Positions 1 to 7,357 of a stretch of 64,000 nt of DNA are shown here, one piece after another. The stretch's first letter is position 1. Every line of letters begins with the position of its first letter. The translations under genes were made by a program, and so were the position numbers. The stretch lies in NCBI RefSeq assembly GCF_900129025.1, contig NZ_FQUM01000004.1, forward strand, positions 372,001 to 436,000. Reading direction: 5' to 3'. This stretch comes from Mariniphaga anaerophila. GTDB lineage: Bacteria > Bacteroidota > Bacteroidia > Bacteroidales > Prolixibacteraceae. The notes below the pieces were generated by a model. That model searched no databases. It saw only the letters and a list, made by a program, of their open reading frames with translations, and was not told where the DNA came from.

Positions 1-448
1 TATCGGTAAACATCAGTTCGGTTACCGAAATCGTATCGTTTTCATTAACAATCGGAATAACTTTATTTTCGAGCAATGTGGTAAAGCAATTCTTCATATT
101 GAGATAATGCCTTCTGCTCGAAAAATTTTCCTTGGTAGTAAGCACCTGGGCACACACCATCCCGTCTTCCTGAAAAAAATCGGAATAACGCGAAATCAGT
201 TTTACCTGTCCCAGTGCAGCCCACAACTGCCGTTGCGAAACAGCATCGAGTTTGTGTTCTGGCTCAAGCACAGCCCTGCCTGCAGCCACTGCTCCCGACG
301 ATACCAAAACCACCTCTACCCCATTTTTATGAAGAAGAGAAATTTGGTCAACCAGGTGTGCAATGCGCGCCACATTAAGCGTTCCGTCGGCTTTTGCTAA
401 AACATTACTGCCTACTTTTACCGTTATTTTATGGTACTTAAACTGCAC
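1..448 (-). CDS. proB: Glutamate 5-kinase, 3' part cut off by the window edge
   Basis: The first step of proline synthesis: ATP-dependent phosphorylation of glutamate in the cytoplasm. About 149 codons are visible. The N-terminus reads as an amino-acid kinase, with ITVKVGSNVLAKADG followed by the nucleotide-binding segment VSSGAVAAGR and later VNENDTISVTE, all typical of ProB. The start must be a GTG at 448 because the only in-frame triplets between it and the proC stop (455-457) are AAG and GTT. It lies six bases after proC, so it is almost certainly the next gene of the same transcript. The C-terminal part (PUA domain in many homologues) lies outside the window, so completeness cannot be judged. 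Confidence 0.9.
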   Translation of the reverse strand, partial: MQFKYHKITVKVGSNVLAKADGTLNVARIAHLVDQISLLHKNGVEVVLVSSGAVAAGRAVLEPEHKLDAVSQRQLWAALGQVKLISRYSDFFQEDGMVCAQVLTTKENFSSRRHYLNMKNCFTTLLENKVIPIVNENDTISVTELMFTD

Positions 449-454
449 AACCTT

Positions 455-1261
455 CTACTTCTTTAAATCATTTTCCATTTTTTTATAAGAAGCCAGAATC
501 CCCTGAATCAAAGACGAACTGAACCCTTTGTGCTCCATCTCGTTCAGACCGGTAATGGTAACACCACGCGGAGTGGTTACTTTATCGATTTCCCGTTCGG
601 GATGATGCCCGGTTTGCAAAATAAGTTCGGTAGCCCCTTTTACTGTTTGGGCAGTAATGAACTGTGCCATTTCGGCGCCAAACCCGATTTCGATGCCGCC
701 CTGCATGGCTGCCCGGATGTACCGCAAAGCGTAAGCAATTCCGCACGACGACAACGCAGTGGCAGCCGCCATCAACTCTTCCGAAATTTCAATGGTTTTA
801 CCCAGCTCGTCGAAAAGCGCAATAACGTATTCACGTTGTGCTTCAGCTTTCGCGTTGGAAGAGATGCATGTCAGTGATTCCTGCAAAGCAATTGCAGTGT
901 TGGGCATTACCCTGAAAATAGGAATGTTGTTTCCGGCCATCTGTTCCAATTCGGCAATTGTGGTTCCGGCAACAATCGAAATCAATACTTTATCCGGCCC
1001 CAGTGCAGGTTTTATATTTTCTAAAACTTGCTTAATGTGATATGGTTTTACCGAGGTAATTATAACATCTGCATGCTGCGCAGTTACCAGGTTCTGTTCC
1101 GAGCCATGAACCCCTCTTTTACCCATTTCTTCCAACACACTTTTTTTACTGTCTGAAATATAGATATCATCGGCAGCAACAAAGCCCGATTTTAGCAATC
1201 CTAACAGAATGGCACCACCCATGTTGCCAACTCCTATAATTCCTATTTTCTTTTTTTCCAT
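455..1261 (-). CDS. proC: Pyrroline-5-carboxylate reductase
   Basis: The last step of proline synthesis: NAD(P)H-dependent reduction of pyrroline-5-carboxylate. The 268 residues match the family's usual length. The Rossmann motif GIIGVGNMGGA is at residues 7-17, the dinucleotide-fold segment VIITSVKPYHIKQVL follows, and RVMPNTAIAL plus the C-terminal dimerisation block with VTTPRGVTITGL are characteristic of ProC. It starts ten bases after argD and is followed within six bases by proB, so arginine and proline genes share this operon. That makes sense because both pathways begin from glutamate. No unusual residue or truncation is seen. Confidence 0.95.
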   Translation of the reverse strand: MEKKKIGIIGVGNMGGAILLGLLKSGFVAADDIYISDSKKSVLEEMGKRGVHGSEQNLVTAQHADVIITSVKPYHIKQVLENIKPALGPDKVLISIVAGTTIAELEQMAGNNIPIFRVMPNTAIALQESLTCISSNAKAEAQREYVIALFDELGKTIEISEELMAAATALSSCGIAYALRYIRAAMQGGIEIGFGAEMAQFITAQTVKGATELILQTGHHPEREIDKVTTPRGVTITGLNEMEHKGFSSSLIQGILASYKKMENDLKK

Positions 1262-1271
1262 GATTTTTATC

Positions 1272-2423
1272 CTATTTTTCCATCAAAGATGCAGAAACTT
1301 CTGCAAAAGCTTTTTTAAAAGCGCTCAAAAAAGCATCTGCTTCTCCTTTACTTAAACATAGCGGTGGTAATAAGCGAATCATGTTCTGCCCCGACACACC
1401 CGTAAAAATTTTATGTTTGAAAAGTAAATTTTTTCTTAGCTCGGAAACTGGGAACGGAAATTCGAGGCCAATCATCAATCCTTCTCCCCTAATTTGAAAA
1501 ACATCACTAATCCCGGCCAGTTTTTCCATCAGATAATTTCCTATTTCTTCTGCATTTTGAACAAGGTTTTCGCTTTGAATCACATCCAGCACCGCAATTG
1601 CAGCAGCGCAAGCCAGATGATTGCCACCAAAAGTGGTTCCCAACATGCCCGGCCAGGGTTTAATTTCGGGTTGAATAAGCACCCCGCCAATAGGAAAACC
1701 ATTTCCCATTCCTTTGGCTACCGTAATAATATCGGGTTTTACAGCAGTGTGCTGGTGGGCAAAGAAACGTCCGCTACGCCCGTAGCCCGACTGAACCTCG
1801 TCGAGAATAAGCATGCTTCCGTATTTTTCGGTCAGCGCTTTTAGTCCTTCCAAAAATTGCGGATCGGGAATATTTATTCCGCCAACGCCCTGAATTCCCT
1901 CAATAATAACCGCTGCAGCCTGTTCCGACTGTAGCGCAGTTTCGGTTGCTTCCAAATCATTAAACGGGAGGAAAATCACATTCTCTGTTTCGTTTGCAGG
2001 AGAAACAATCTTCGGGTTGTCGGTTACTGCCACAGCCGCAGAAGTACGGCCATGAAATGCTTTCTTGTAGGCAATCAGTTTTTTCCTTCCCGTAACAAAC
2101 GAGGCCAGCTTAATTGCATTTTCGTTGGCTTCTGCCCCCGAGTTGCATAAAAAAAGCTGATAATCGTCGTAACCGGAAATTTTTCCAAGCTTTTCAGCCA
2201 GTTCATTTTGCAGCGGATTTTGTACAGAATTACTGTAAAAACCCACCTTACTTACCTGCCCAGAAATTGCCGAAACATAATGCGGATGGCTGTGCCCAAT
2301 TGAAATAACAGCGTGACCTCCGTACAAATCGAGGTATTTGGTTCCTTCGGAATCCCAAACATAACAGCCCTTAGCTTTTACGGGAGCTATATCAAAAAGC
2401 GGATATACATCAAAAAGTTTCAT
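1272..2423 (-). CDS. argD: N-acyl-ornithine aminotransferase (acetyl- or succinylornithine)
   Basis: A class III PLP-dependent aminotransferase, 383 residues, which makes N-acylornithine from N-acylglutamate semialdehyde with glutamate as amino donor. The cofactor pocket is visible as CNSGAEANE (93-101), the aspartate in LILDEVQSG (D208) and the Schiff-base lysine in TVAKGMGNGFP (K237). It is fourth-from-last of the arginine cluster. Some Bacteroidota run this pathway with N-succinyl instead of N-acetyl intermediates, so the acyl group cannot be decided from this sequence. The 178-base gap upstream, after argC, is the longest inside the operon and shows no clear terminator or promoter. Confidence 0.93.
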   Translation of the reverse strand: MKLFDVYPLFDIAPVKAKGCYVWDSEGTKYLDLYGGHAVISIGHSHPHYVSAISGQVSKVGFYSNSVQNPLQNELAEKLGKISGYDDYQLFLCNSGAEANENAIKLASFVTGRKKLIAYKKAFHGRTSAAVAVTDNPKIVSPANETENVIFLPFNDLEATETALQSEQAAAVIIEGIQGVGGINIPDPQFLEGLKALTEKYGSMLILDEVQSGYGRSGRFFAHQHTAVKPDIITVAKGMGNGFPIGGVLIQPEIKPWPGMLGTTFGGNHLACAAAIAVLDVIQSENLVQNAEEIGNYLMEKLAGISDVFQIRGEGLMIGLEFPFPVSELRKNLLFKHKIFTGVSGQNMIRLLPPLCLSKGEADAFLSAFKKAFAEVSASLMEK

Positions 2424-2601
2424 TTGCTTAAAATTGTCTGTTTTATGAAAAGAAGAAACCCGGAAAATTCGATCATTTCCTGTTGAATTTCATTCTTATA
2501 TTCTATTCAAAACAAAAACCGGGAAGCCGAAAACAAAAGAAGGAACGAAACACATAAAAAGAGCATTCCGGCCTTTCGACGATTTATGTTTTCAATCTTT
2601 T

Positions 2602-3570
2602 TTAGAACGCCACCGGTTTCAAATTCAGTCCGGTTGTTTCACCAAGACCGAACATCAGGTTCATATTCTGCACGGCCTGCCCCGAGGCTCCTTTAATCAA
2701 ATTGTCAGTAATACTTATTATCACCAGCTTATCTTTATGTTTTTCGAGATAAAGAATGGCTTTGTTTGTATTAACAACCTGTTTCAACGACGGATTTTTT
2801 TCTGACAAAAACACAAACGGGTGGCCGCTGTAAAAATTACGGTACAACTCGTTCGCTTCTTCTACTGTGCCGTCGAAGCGCGTGTAGGCAGAAACAAAAA
2901 TTCCGCGGGTGTGATTTCCCCGGATTGGAACAAAGTTGAATCCTTCGGAAAACCCCGGCTGAAGCTGATTCAGGCTCTGCAAAATCTCCCCTTCGTGCTG
3001 GTGCTCAAAAATTTTGTACGCAGAGAGGTTATTGTTTCGCCAGCTAAAATGCGAAGTTGCGGTTGGCTTTTGCCCTGCACCGGTAGAACCGGTAATCGCC
3101 TGGATGTGTACTTCTCCTTTCAGCAAATTACCTGCTGCCAAAGGCAACAAAGCAAGTTGAATTCCGGTAGCAAAGCACCCCGGATTAGCAATTAACGATG
3201 CTTTCTGAATGGCCTCGCGGTTTAACTCCGGCAACCCGTAAACGAAATTATTTCCTTCGCGTTTCAGTCTGAAATCGTGGCTCAAATCCACCACTTTCAA
3301 ACCATCCGGCAGGTTATTGTTTTCAACAAATTCTATTGATTTCCCGTGCCCCATGCAAAGAAAAATAACATCCGCTTCTTCAAATGGAAGATCGCCGGTA
3401 AAACGCAACCCGGTGCTGCCCAGCAAATCGAGATGCACATCGGAAACCAGGTTTCCGGCATTGCTTGAACTTTGAATAAATGCTATTTCGACGTTGGGAT
3501 GCCAGAGCAAAATCCGCAGCAATTCTCCTGCGGTATATCCTGCTCCTCCAACAATTCCTACTTTAACCAT
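2602..3570 (-). CDS. argC: N-acyl-gamma-glutamyl-phosphate reductase
   Basis: Reduces N-acylglutamyl phosphate to the semialdehyde with NADPH, in arginine synthesis. The 322 residues are complete: the N-terminal Rossmann motif VGIVGGAGYTAGEL (4-17), the catalytic cysteine C132 in IANPGCFATG, and the conserved ITGSTGAGQKPT loop further on. The start ATG at 3570 is three bases after the argG stop, suggesting translational coupling. N-acetylglutamate kinase (argB) is not in the window, so the preceding step must be encoded elsewhere. Confidence 0.95.
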   Translation of the reverse strand: MVKVGIVGGAGYTAGELLRILLWHPNVEIAFIQSSSNAGNLVSDVHLDLLGSTGLRFTGDLPFEEADVIFLCMGHGKSIEFVENNNLPDGLKVVDLSHDFRLKREGNNFVYGLPELNREAIQKASLIANPGCFATGIQLALLPLAAGNLLKGEVHIQAITGSTGAGQKPTATSHFSWRNNNLSAYKIFEHQHEGEILQSLNQLQPGFSEGFNFVPIRGNHTRGIFVSAYTRFDGTVEEANELYRNFYSGHPFVFLSEKNPSLKQVVNTNKAILYLEKHKDKLVIISITDNLIKGASGQAVQNMNLMFGLGETTGLNLKPVAF

Positions 3571-3573
3571 TTT

Positions 3574-4767
3574 TCAGATTTTGTTATTCACCTTGTGGTA
3601 AATTTTCAGCGAATTAGACAAGATTTTTGTAAACCCTTTAATATCGTCTGCAGTCCATGCTTTCACTGTTTCGCCGTAATCACCAAATCCGGAATTCATT
3701 AAATCGTGTTCCGACTCTATTCCCTGAAGCTCGAAACGGTACGGTTTCAATTTTAGAAACACTTTACCCGTAACATTTTCCTGCGTTGCTTCGAGGAATG
3801 TTTCGATGTTGCGCATTACCGGTTCCTGGTACATGGCTTCGTGTAAAAACATTCCGTACCAGTTGCCCAGTTGTTCTTTCCAGTAGGCCTGCCATTTGGT
3901 AAGCGTATGTTTTTCGAGCAGGTGATGTGCTTTAATTATTACCAGCGGAGCCGCCGCTTCAAATCCTACCCGGCCTTTAATACCAATGATAGTGTCGCCC
4001 ACATGAATGTCGCGACCAATGGCGAACTTGGAGGTAATTTCTTCCAAAGCCTGAATAATTGCCGGACCGTTGGCATATTCTTTCCCGTCGATTGTTTTCA
4101 GCTCTCCTTTTTCGAAACCCAAAACAATGTCTTTTTCTGAATGTTCTTCGAGCTGGCTTGGGTATGCTTCGTTGGGCAAACCTTTATCTGAAGTAAGCGT
4201 TTCTTTTCCGCCTACGCTTGTTCCCCAAATTCCCTGGTTAATGGAATACTCCATTTTTTTGAAATCTTCGTCGATACCGTGTTTCTTCAGAAAATCGATC
4301 TCTTCCTGACGGCTAAGCATCAAATCGCGAATAGGTGTAATAATTTCAATTTCGGGTGCCAGCACCTGAAAAGTAAGGTCGAACCGCACCTGGTCGTTTC
4401 CGGCACCGGTGCTTCCGTGGGCAATGTACTGCGCCCCTATTTTTTTTGCATAGTCGATGGTGGCAATCGCCTGGAACGCCCTTTCGGAACTCACCGAAAT
4501 CGGATAAGTATTGTTTCTTAAAACATTTCCAAAAATCATGTAACGAATACATTTTTCGTAGTATTCTCCTGTTACATCCAGAGTTACGTGTTCTTTTGCC
4601 CCCAGCTGGTATGCTTTCTCTTCAATTTTTTTCAACTCGGCTTCAGAAAACCCGCCTGTATTTGCAATGGCAGTATAAACTTCAAATCCTTTTTCTTCCT
4701 TTAAATACTTTACACAAAACGAGGTATCCAGCCCCCCGCTAAAAGCCAAGACTAATTTTTTTCCCAT
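3574..4767 (-). CDS. argG: Argininosuccinate synthase
   Basis: Condenses citrulline and aspartate with ATP to give argininosuccinate. The 397 residues carry the N-type ATP pyrophosphatase loop AFSGGLDTSFC at 8-18 straight after the start, and the citrulline/aspartate-binding segments HGSTGAGNDQVRF and EYSINQGIWGTSVGG. The length fits the family. It follows the GNAT gene after a 91-base gap and is tightly joined to argC. The two nitrogen-loading steps of the pathway, carbamoyl phosphate synthesis (carAB) and this one, flank the same control region at 6034-6251. Confidence 0.95.
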   Translation of the reverse strand: MGKKLVLAFSGGLDTSFCVKYLKEEKGFEVYTAIANTGGFSEAELKKIEEKAYQLGAKEHVTLDVTGEYYEKCIRYMIFGNVLRNNTYPISVSSERAFQAIATIDYAKKIGAQYIAHGSTGAGNDQVRFDLTFQVLAPEIEIITPIRDLMLSRQEEIDFLKKHGIDEDFKKMEYSINQGIWGTSVGGKETLTSDKGLPNEAYPSQLEEHSEKDIVLGFEKGELKTIDGKEYANGPAIIQALEEITSKFAIGRDIHVGDTIIGIKGRVGFEAAAPLVIIKAHHLLEKHTLTKWQAYWKEQLGNWYGMFLHEAMYQEPVMRNIETFLEATQENVTGKVFLKLKPYRFELQGIESEHDLMNSGFGDYGETVKAWTADDIKGFTKILSNSLKIYHKVNNKI

Positions 4768-4858
4768 AGCGATTTTTTTTAAAAAGAGTAACGGTAACGC
4801 CCAAAAACAATTTAAAAACTATTCATTTTTTGGGTTATAACATTGCTATCTGTTTAAT

Positions 4859-5551
4859 TTACTGAAGCGACGCCCCGTCACTCTTTAGATTCTTATTTTT
4901 TTTTATGAATTCGTGCTTATGACTACCGAATCCGTTTTTCGGTTTCAGATTTTTTACCACGTCCATCAAACTCCTTTTCCGTATTCCATTCCCTGCTTTC
5001 TGCACATCTTCCCACGCAGGGTCAAACAGCATACCTGTACAAAGGCACTTGGTACGATCCATACGTTCGAGTATGTCATAGTTTACACAACTTTTACATC
5101 CGTTCCAAAACTGGCTGTCGTCTGTAAGTTCAGAAAAAGTAACCGGCTTGTAACCCAGCTCATGGTTAATTTTCATTACGGCCAAACCGGTTGTTAAACC
5201 GAATATTTTGGCTTCGGGATATTTCTCACGCGAAAGCTGAAATGCTTTCTGCTTGATCTCTTTTGCAAGTCCGTGACCGCGGTACTCGGGCACTACAATC
5301 AACCCCGAATTGGCCACAAACCCTTTATTTCCCCAGGTTTCGATGTAACAAAAACCTGCAAATGTTTTTCCGTCGAGCGCAATAATTGCCTTGCCTTCTT
5401 CAATTTTTGAAGCAAGGTATTCATGAGTTCTTCTTGCAATACCAGTTCCGCGTTGTTTTGAAGCGATATCAATGGCATCGTTTATTACATCAACGTATTT
5501 TATGTGCTCTTCTCCGGCAACTAAAACTTTCAAATTTTTCAACTCCTTCAT
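4859..5551 (-). CDS. GNAT acyltransferase, probable N-acylglutamate synthase of arginine synthesis
   Basis: A 230-residue GNAT-fold protein between argR and argG, two bases after the argR stop. The acetyl-CoA pyrophosphate loop is visible at 88-98 (PEYRGHGLAKE, with the R-x-x-G-x-A pattern). Beyond the GNAT core there is a cysteine cluster, C152-x2-C155 followed by C169-x-C171, that looks able to bind a metal, and then a basic tail. No argA or argJ is seen in the window and the gene sits in the arginine operon, so the first pathway step (acyl transfer to glutamate) is the obvious role. I recall a genetics-based proposal for a Bacteroides gene in the same position, but I could not verify it. 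The acyl donor, acetyl- or succinyl-CoA, is unknown. Confidence 0.65.
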   Translation of the reverse strand: MKELKNLKVLVAGEEHIKYVDVINDAIDIASKQRGTGIARRTHEYLASKIEEGKAIIALDGKTFAGFCYIETWGNKGFVANSGLIVVPEYRGHGLAKEIKQKAFQLSREKYPEAKIFGLTTGLAVMKINHELGYKPVTFSELTDDSQFWNGCKSCVNYDILERMDRTKCLCTGMLFDPAWEDVQKAGNGIRKRSLMDVVKNLKPKNGFGSHKHEFIKKNKNLKSDGASLQ

Positions 5552-5553
5552 TT

Positions 5554-6033
5554 CTACAACTTATTTTTGAGCTTTGGAATAATTGAAACCAAGGCATTAA
5601 TCAAATCACTATTTGTCGTTCCCTCTCTTCTTATTATTAATATTGTATCGTCTCCGGCAACCGTTCCCAGTATTTCCCATTGCCTCGCGCTGTCTACAAC
5701 TGCAGCAATGGTACTGGCATAACCGGGCAACGTTTTCATTACCGCCAGACTGCCGGAAAACTCCAGCCCTTTAAAACCTTCGGCCAAAAAATTGTCTTTT
5801 GAACGAATGGGCCTGATATCATCCGAGCCGTCATCCGGAATAACGTAAATGTACCCTTTCAACGGATGAGGAACTTTAGCCACTTGCAAAAACTTCAAAT
5901 CGCGGGAAAGAGTAGCCTGAGTTAATTCATAGCCTTTAATTTTTAGTGCTGCCAATAATTCTTCCTGACTGCTCACATTCTCTTTTGCAATTATCCGTCT
6001 TATTTCAAGCTGGCGCTGTACCCGGTTCTTCAT
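5554..6033 (-). CDS. argR: Arginine repressor
   Basis: Hexameric arginine-responsive regulator, 159 residues. The winged-helix DNA-binding domain fills residues 1-60, with the recognition helix TQATLSRDL at 38-46. The C-terminal oligomerisation and arginine-binding domain carries GTVAGDDTILII at 123-134, including the conserved GDD. It is the first gene of the minus-strand arginine operon, and two ARG-box-like sites lie directly in front of its ATG, so autorepression of the whole operon is likely. The spacing to the next gene is two bases. Confidence 0.95.
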   Translation of the reverse strand: MKNRVQRQLEIRRIIAKENVSSQEELLAALKIKGYELTQATLSRDLKFLQVAKVPHPLKGYIYVIPDDGSDDIRPIRSKDNFLAEGFKGLEFSGSLAVMKTLPGYASTIAAVVDSARQWEILGTVAGDDTILIIRREGTTNSDLINALVSIIPKLKNKL

Positions 6034-6072
6034 TGTGAATAATTATACATTTTTGATGCAAAAATATACATT
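6034..6072. promoter_or_regulatory. Tandem ARG boxes (predicted ArgR operator)
   Basis: Two sites resemble the known ARG box core TGAATwwwwATTCA. Box 1 is TGAATAATTATACA (6036-6049, one mismatch); box 2 is TGCAAAAATATACA (6057-6070, three mismatches). Their cores start exactly 21 bp apart. As 18-bp boxes they leave a 3-bp gap, the classic arrangement for one ArgR hexamer. Box 2 covers the predicted argR -7 element and box 1 covers the expected start of transcription. Confidence 0.7.
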
Positions 6073-6087
6073 TTTTTATCAACGCAA
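6059..6087 (-). promoter_or_regulatory. Predicted promoter of the argR-proB operon
   Basis: Read on the minus strand, TATTTTTG (6059-6066) matches the Bacteroidota -7 consensus TAnnTTTG, and a TTG (6085-6087) lies 18 bases further upstream as a -33 element. Transcription would start near 6052, giving a leader of about 20 bases before the argR ATG. Confidence 0.6.
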
Positions 6088-6109
6088 GTTTTTTTAAAAG
6101 AAATATTAT

Positions 6110-6117
6110 TAATTTTG
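6110..6117 (+). promoter_or_regulatory. Predicted carAB promoter (-7 element)
   Basis: TAATTTTG matches TAnnTTTG. I see no good -33 TTTG, so the promoter is only half supported. Transcription starting near 6124 would give a leader of about 128 bases before the carA ATG, enough to hold the small ORF and hairpin described below. Confidence 0.45.
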
Positions 6118-6154
6118 TCCCAGTTTTTACAAAAACTTCATCAAGAAAAGATTC

Positions 6155-6238
6155 ATGGGGAATAAAACAGGTACATTAAAAAAGATAATTCAAAATAATG
6201 CGTTTGGACCAATTGCGGGGCAGGCGCATTTTTTTTAA
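6155..6238 (+). CDS. Possible 27-residue leader peptide of carAB
   Basis: An ATG-initiated ORF of 27 codons ending TAA 13 bases before the carA ATG. The peptide begins MGNKTGTLKK and ends GQAHFF. It contains no arginine, so arginine-codon attenuation is not supported. Its last codons (TTT TTT TAA) form the T-run of a terminator-like hairpin. That geometry recalls UTP-sensitive leader-peptide attenuation of pyrBI in enteric bacteria, where translation through the attenuator prevents termination. It could also be a chance ORF. No Shine-Dalgarno of note is seen beyond AAGAAAAG upstream. Confidence 0.35.
   Translation: MGNKTGTLKKIIQNNAFGPIAGQAHFF
6197..6236 (+). terminator. Terminator-like hairpin in the carAB leader (possible attenuator)
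   Basis: AATGCG (6197-6202) is perfectly complementary to CGCATT (6225-6230), directly followed by a run of T to 6236. A second, competing stem can form: TGCG (6214-6217) with the same CGCA (6225-6228) and a 7-base loop. The stems share the 3' arm, so they are mutually exclusive. The first stem has a long 22-base loop and the second is only 4 bp, so neither is strong. Confidence 0.4.
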
Positions 6239-6251
6239 CCGATAATTGAAC

Positions 6252-7346
6252 ATGTTACAAGTAAAACAAGCAAAACTCACACTCGAAGACGGGACCGTTT
6301 TCGAAGGGAAGTCGTTCGGAAGTGAAAAGCCGGTTGCAGGAGAGGTGGTTTTTTACACTGCAATGACAGGCTATCCGGAAAGCCTTACAGACCCATCGTA
6401 CACAGGACAAATTCTGGTTTCCACCTACCCGATGATTGGCAACTATGGAGTTCCTTTTAGCGAAACAGACGAAGGTATCCACAAGTTTTTTGAGTCAAAC
6501 AAGCTCCACATCAGCGGCCTTGTCATCTCCGATTATTCATTTAAATTTAGCCACTGGAATGCCGAAAAAAGCCTCGCTGCGTGGTTAAAGGAGTTTGACA
6601 TTCCCGGGATTTTTGACATCGACACCCGCGCCTTAACAAAAATTTTACGTGAGAAAGGTTCCATGTTGGGAAAAATTGAATTCGGCAATGAAACCATCGA
6701 TTTTTACGACCCAAACAAAGAGAACCTGGTTGCCCGCGCCAGTTGTTCCCAGCGCGAAGTTTACGGGAACGGAGAACACCGCGTTGTACTGATCGACTGC
6801 GGCGTAAAAAATAACATCATCCGTTGCCTGCTAAAACGTGGCACCACGGTAATCAGGGTACCATGGGATTACGATTTCAGCACCGAAGATTACGACGGCG
6901 TTTTTATCTCGAACGGCCCCGGAGACCCGGCAATGTGTAACGAAACGGTCCGGAACATCAAAAAAATAATGGATGCCGACAAACCTGTAATGGGAATTTG
7001 CCTCGGGAACCAATTGCTTGCCAGGGCAGCCGGGGCCAACACATACAAACTAAAATACGGCCACCGCAGCCACAACCAGCCGGTTTTGCTTCAGGGAACC
7101 GACAAATGCTACATAACCTCGCAAAACCATGGTTATGCCGTAGCTACAGAAACTCTTCCTGACGGATGGGAACCAATGTTTACCAACGTAAACGACAATA
7201 CCAACGAAGGAATCAGGCACAAAACCAAGCCGTTTTTCTCCACACAGTTTCATCCGGAAGCCTCAAGCGGCCCGACTGACACCGAGTTCCTGTTTGACGA
7301 TTTTATTCAGAACATAAAAAATTACAAAAAATCGGTTAACGCATAA
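6252..7346 (+). CDS. carA: Carbamoyl-phosphate synthase small (glutaminase) subunit
   Basis: Hydrolyses glutamine and delivers ammonia to CarB for carbamoyl phosphate, shared by arginine and pyrimidine synthesis. I chose ATG 6252 (364 residues) over an in-frame TTG two codons upstream. The N-terminal CPSase domain is followed by a class I glutamine amidotransferase domain: oxyanion region ISNGPGDP, nucleophile C250 in VMGICLGNQL, and the His-Glu pair in STQFHPEASSG. It lies 11 bases before carB and divergently from argR. The ARG boxes sit about 40 bp upstream of its own predicted promoter, so direct ArgR control is possible but not obvious. Confidence 0.95.
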   Translation: MLQVKQAKLTLEDGTVFEGKSFGSEKPVAGEVVFYTAMTGYPESLTDPSYTGQILVSTYPMIGNYGVPFSETDEGIHKFFESNKLHISGLVISDYSFKFSHWNAEKSLAAWLKEFDIPGIFDIDTRALTKILREKGSMLGKIEFGNETIDFYDPNKENLVARASCSQREVYGNGEHRVVLIDCGVKNNIIRCLLKRGTTVIRVPWDYDFSTEDYDGVFISNGPGDPAMCNETVRNIKKIMDADKPVMGICLGNQLLARAAGANTYKLKYGHRSHNQPVLLQGTDKCYITSQNHGYAVATETLPDGWEPMFTNVNDNTNEGIRHKTKPFFSTQFHPEASSGPTDTEFLFDDFIQNIKNYKKSVNA

Positions 7347-7357
7347 CGCATTTCATC

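Noticed and set aside
4808-4828. ARG-box-like sequence upstream of argG
   Set aside because: On the minus strand TGAATAGTTTTTAA keeps one half-site only and has no partner at 21 bp, unlike the pair before argR.
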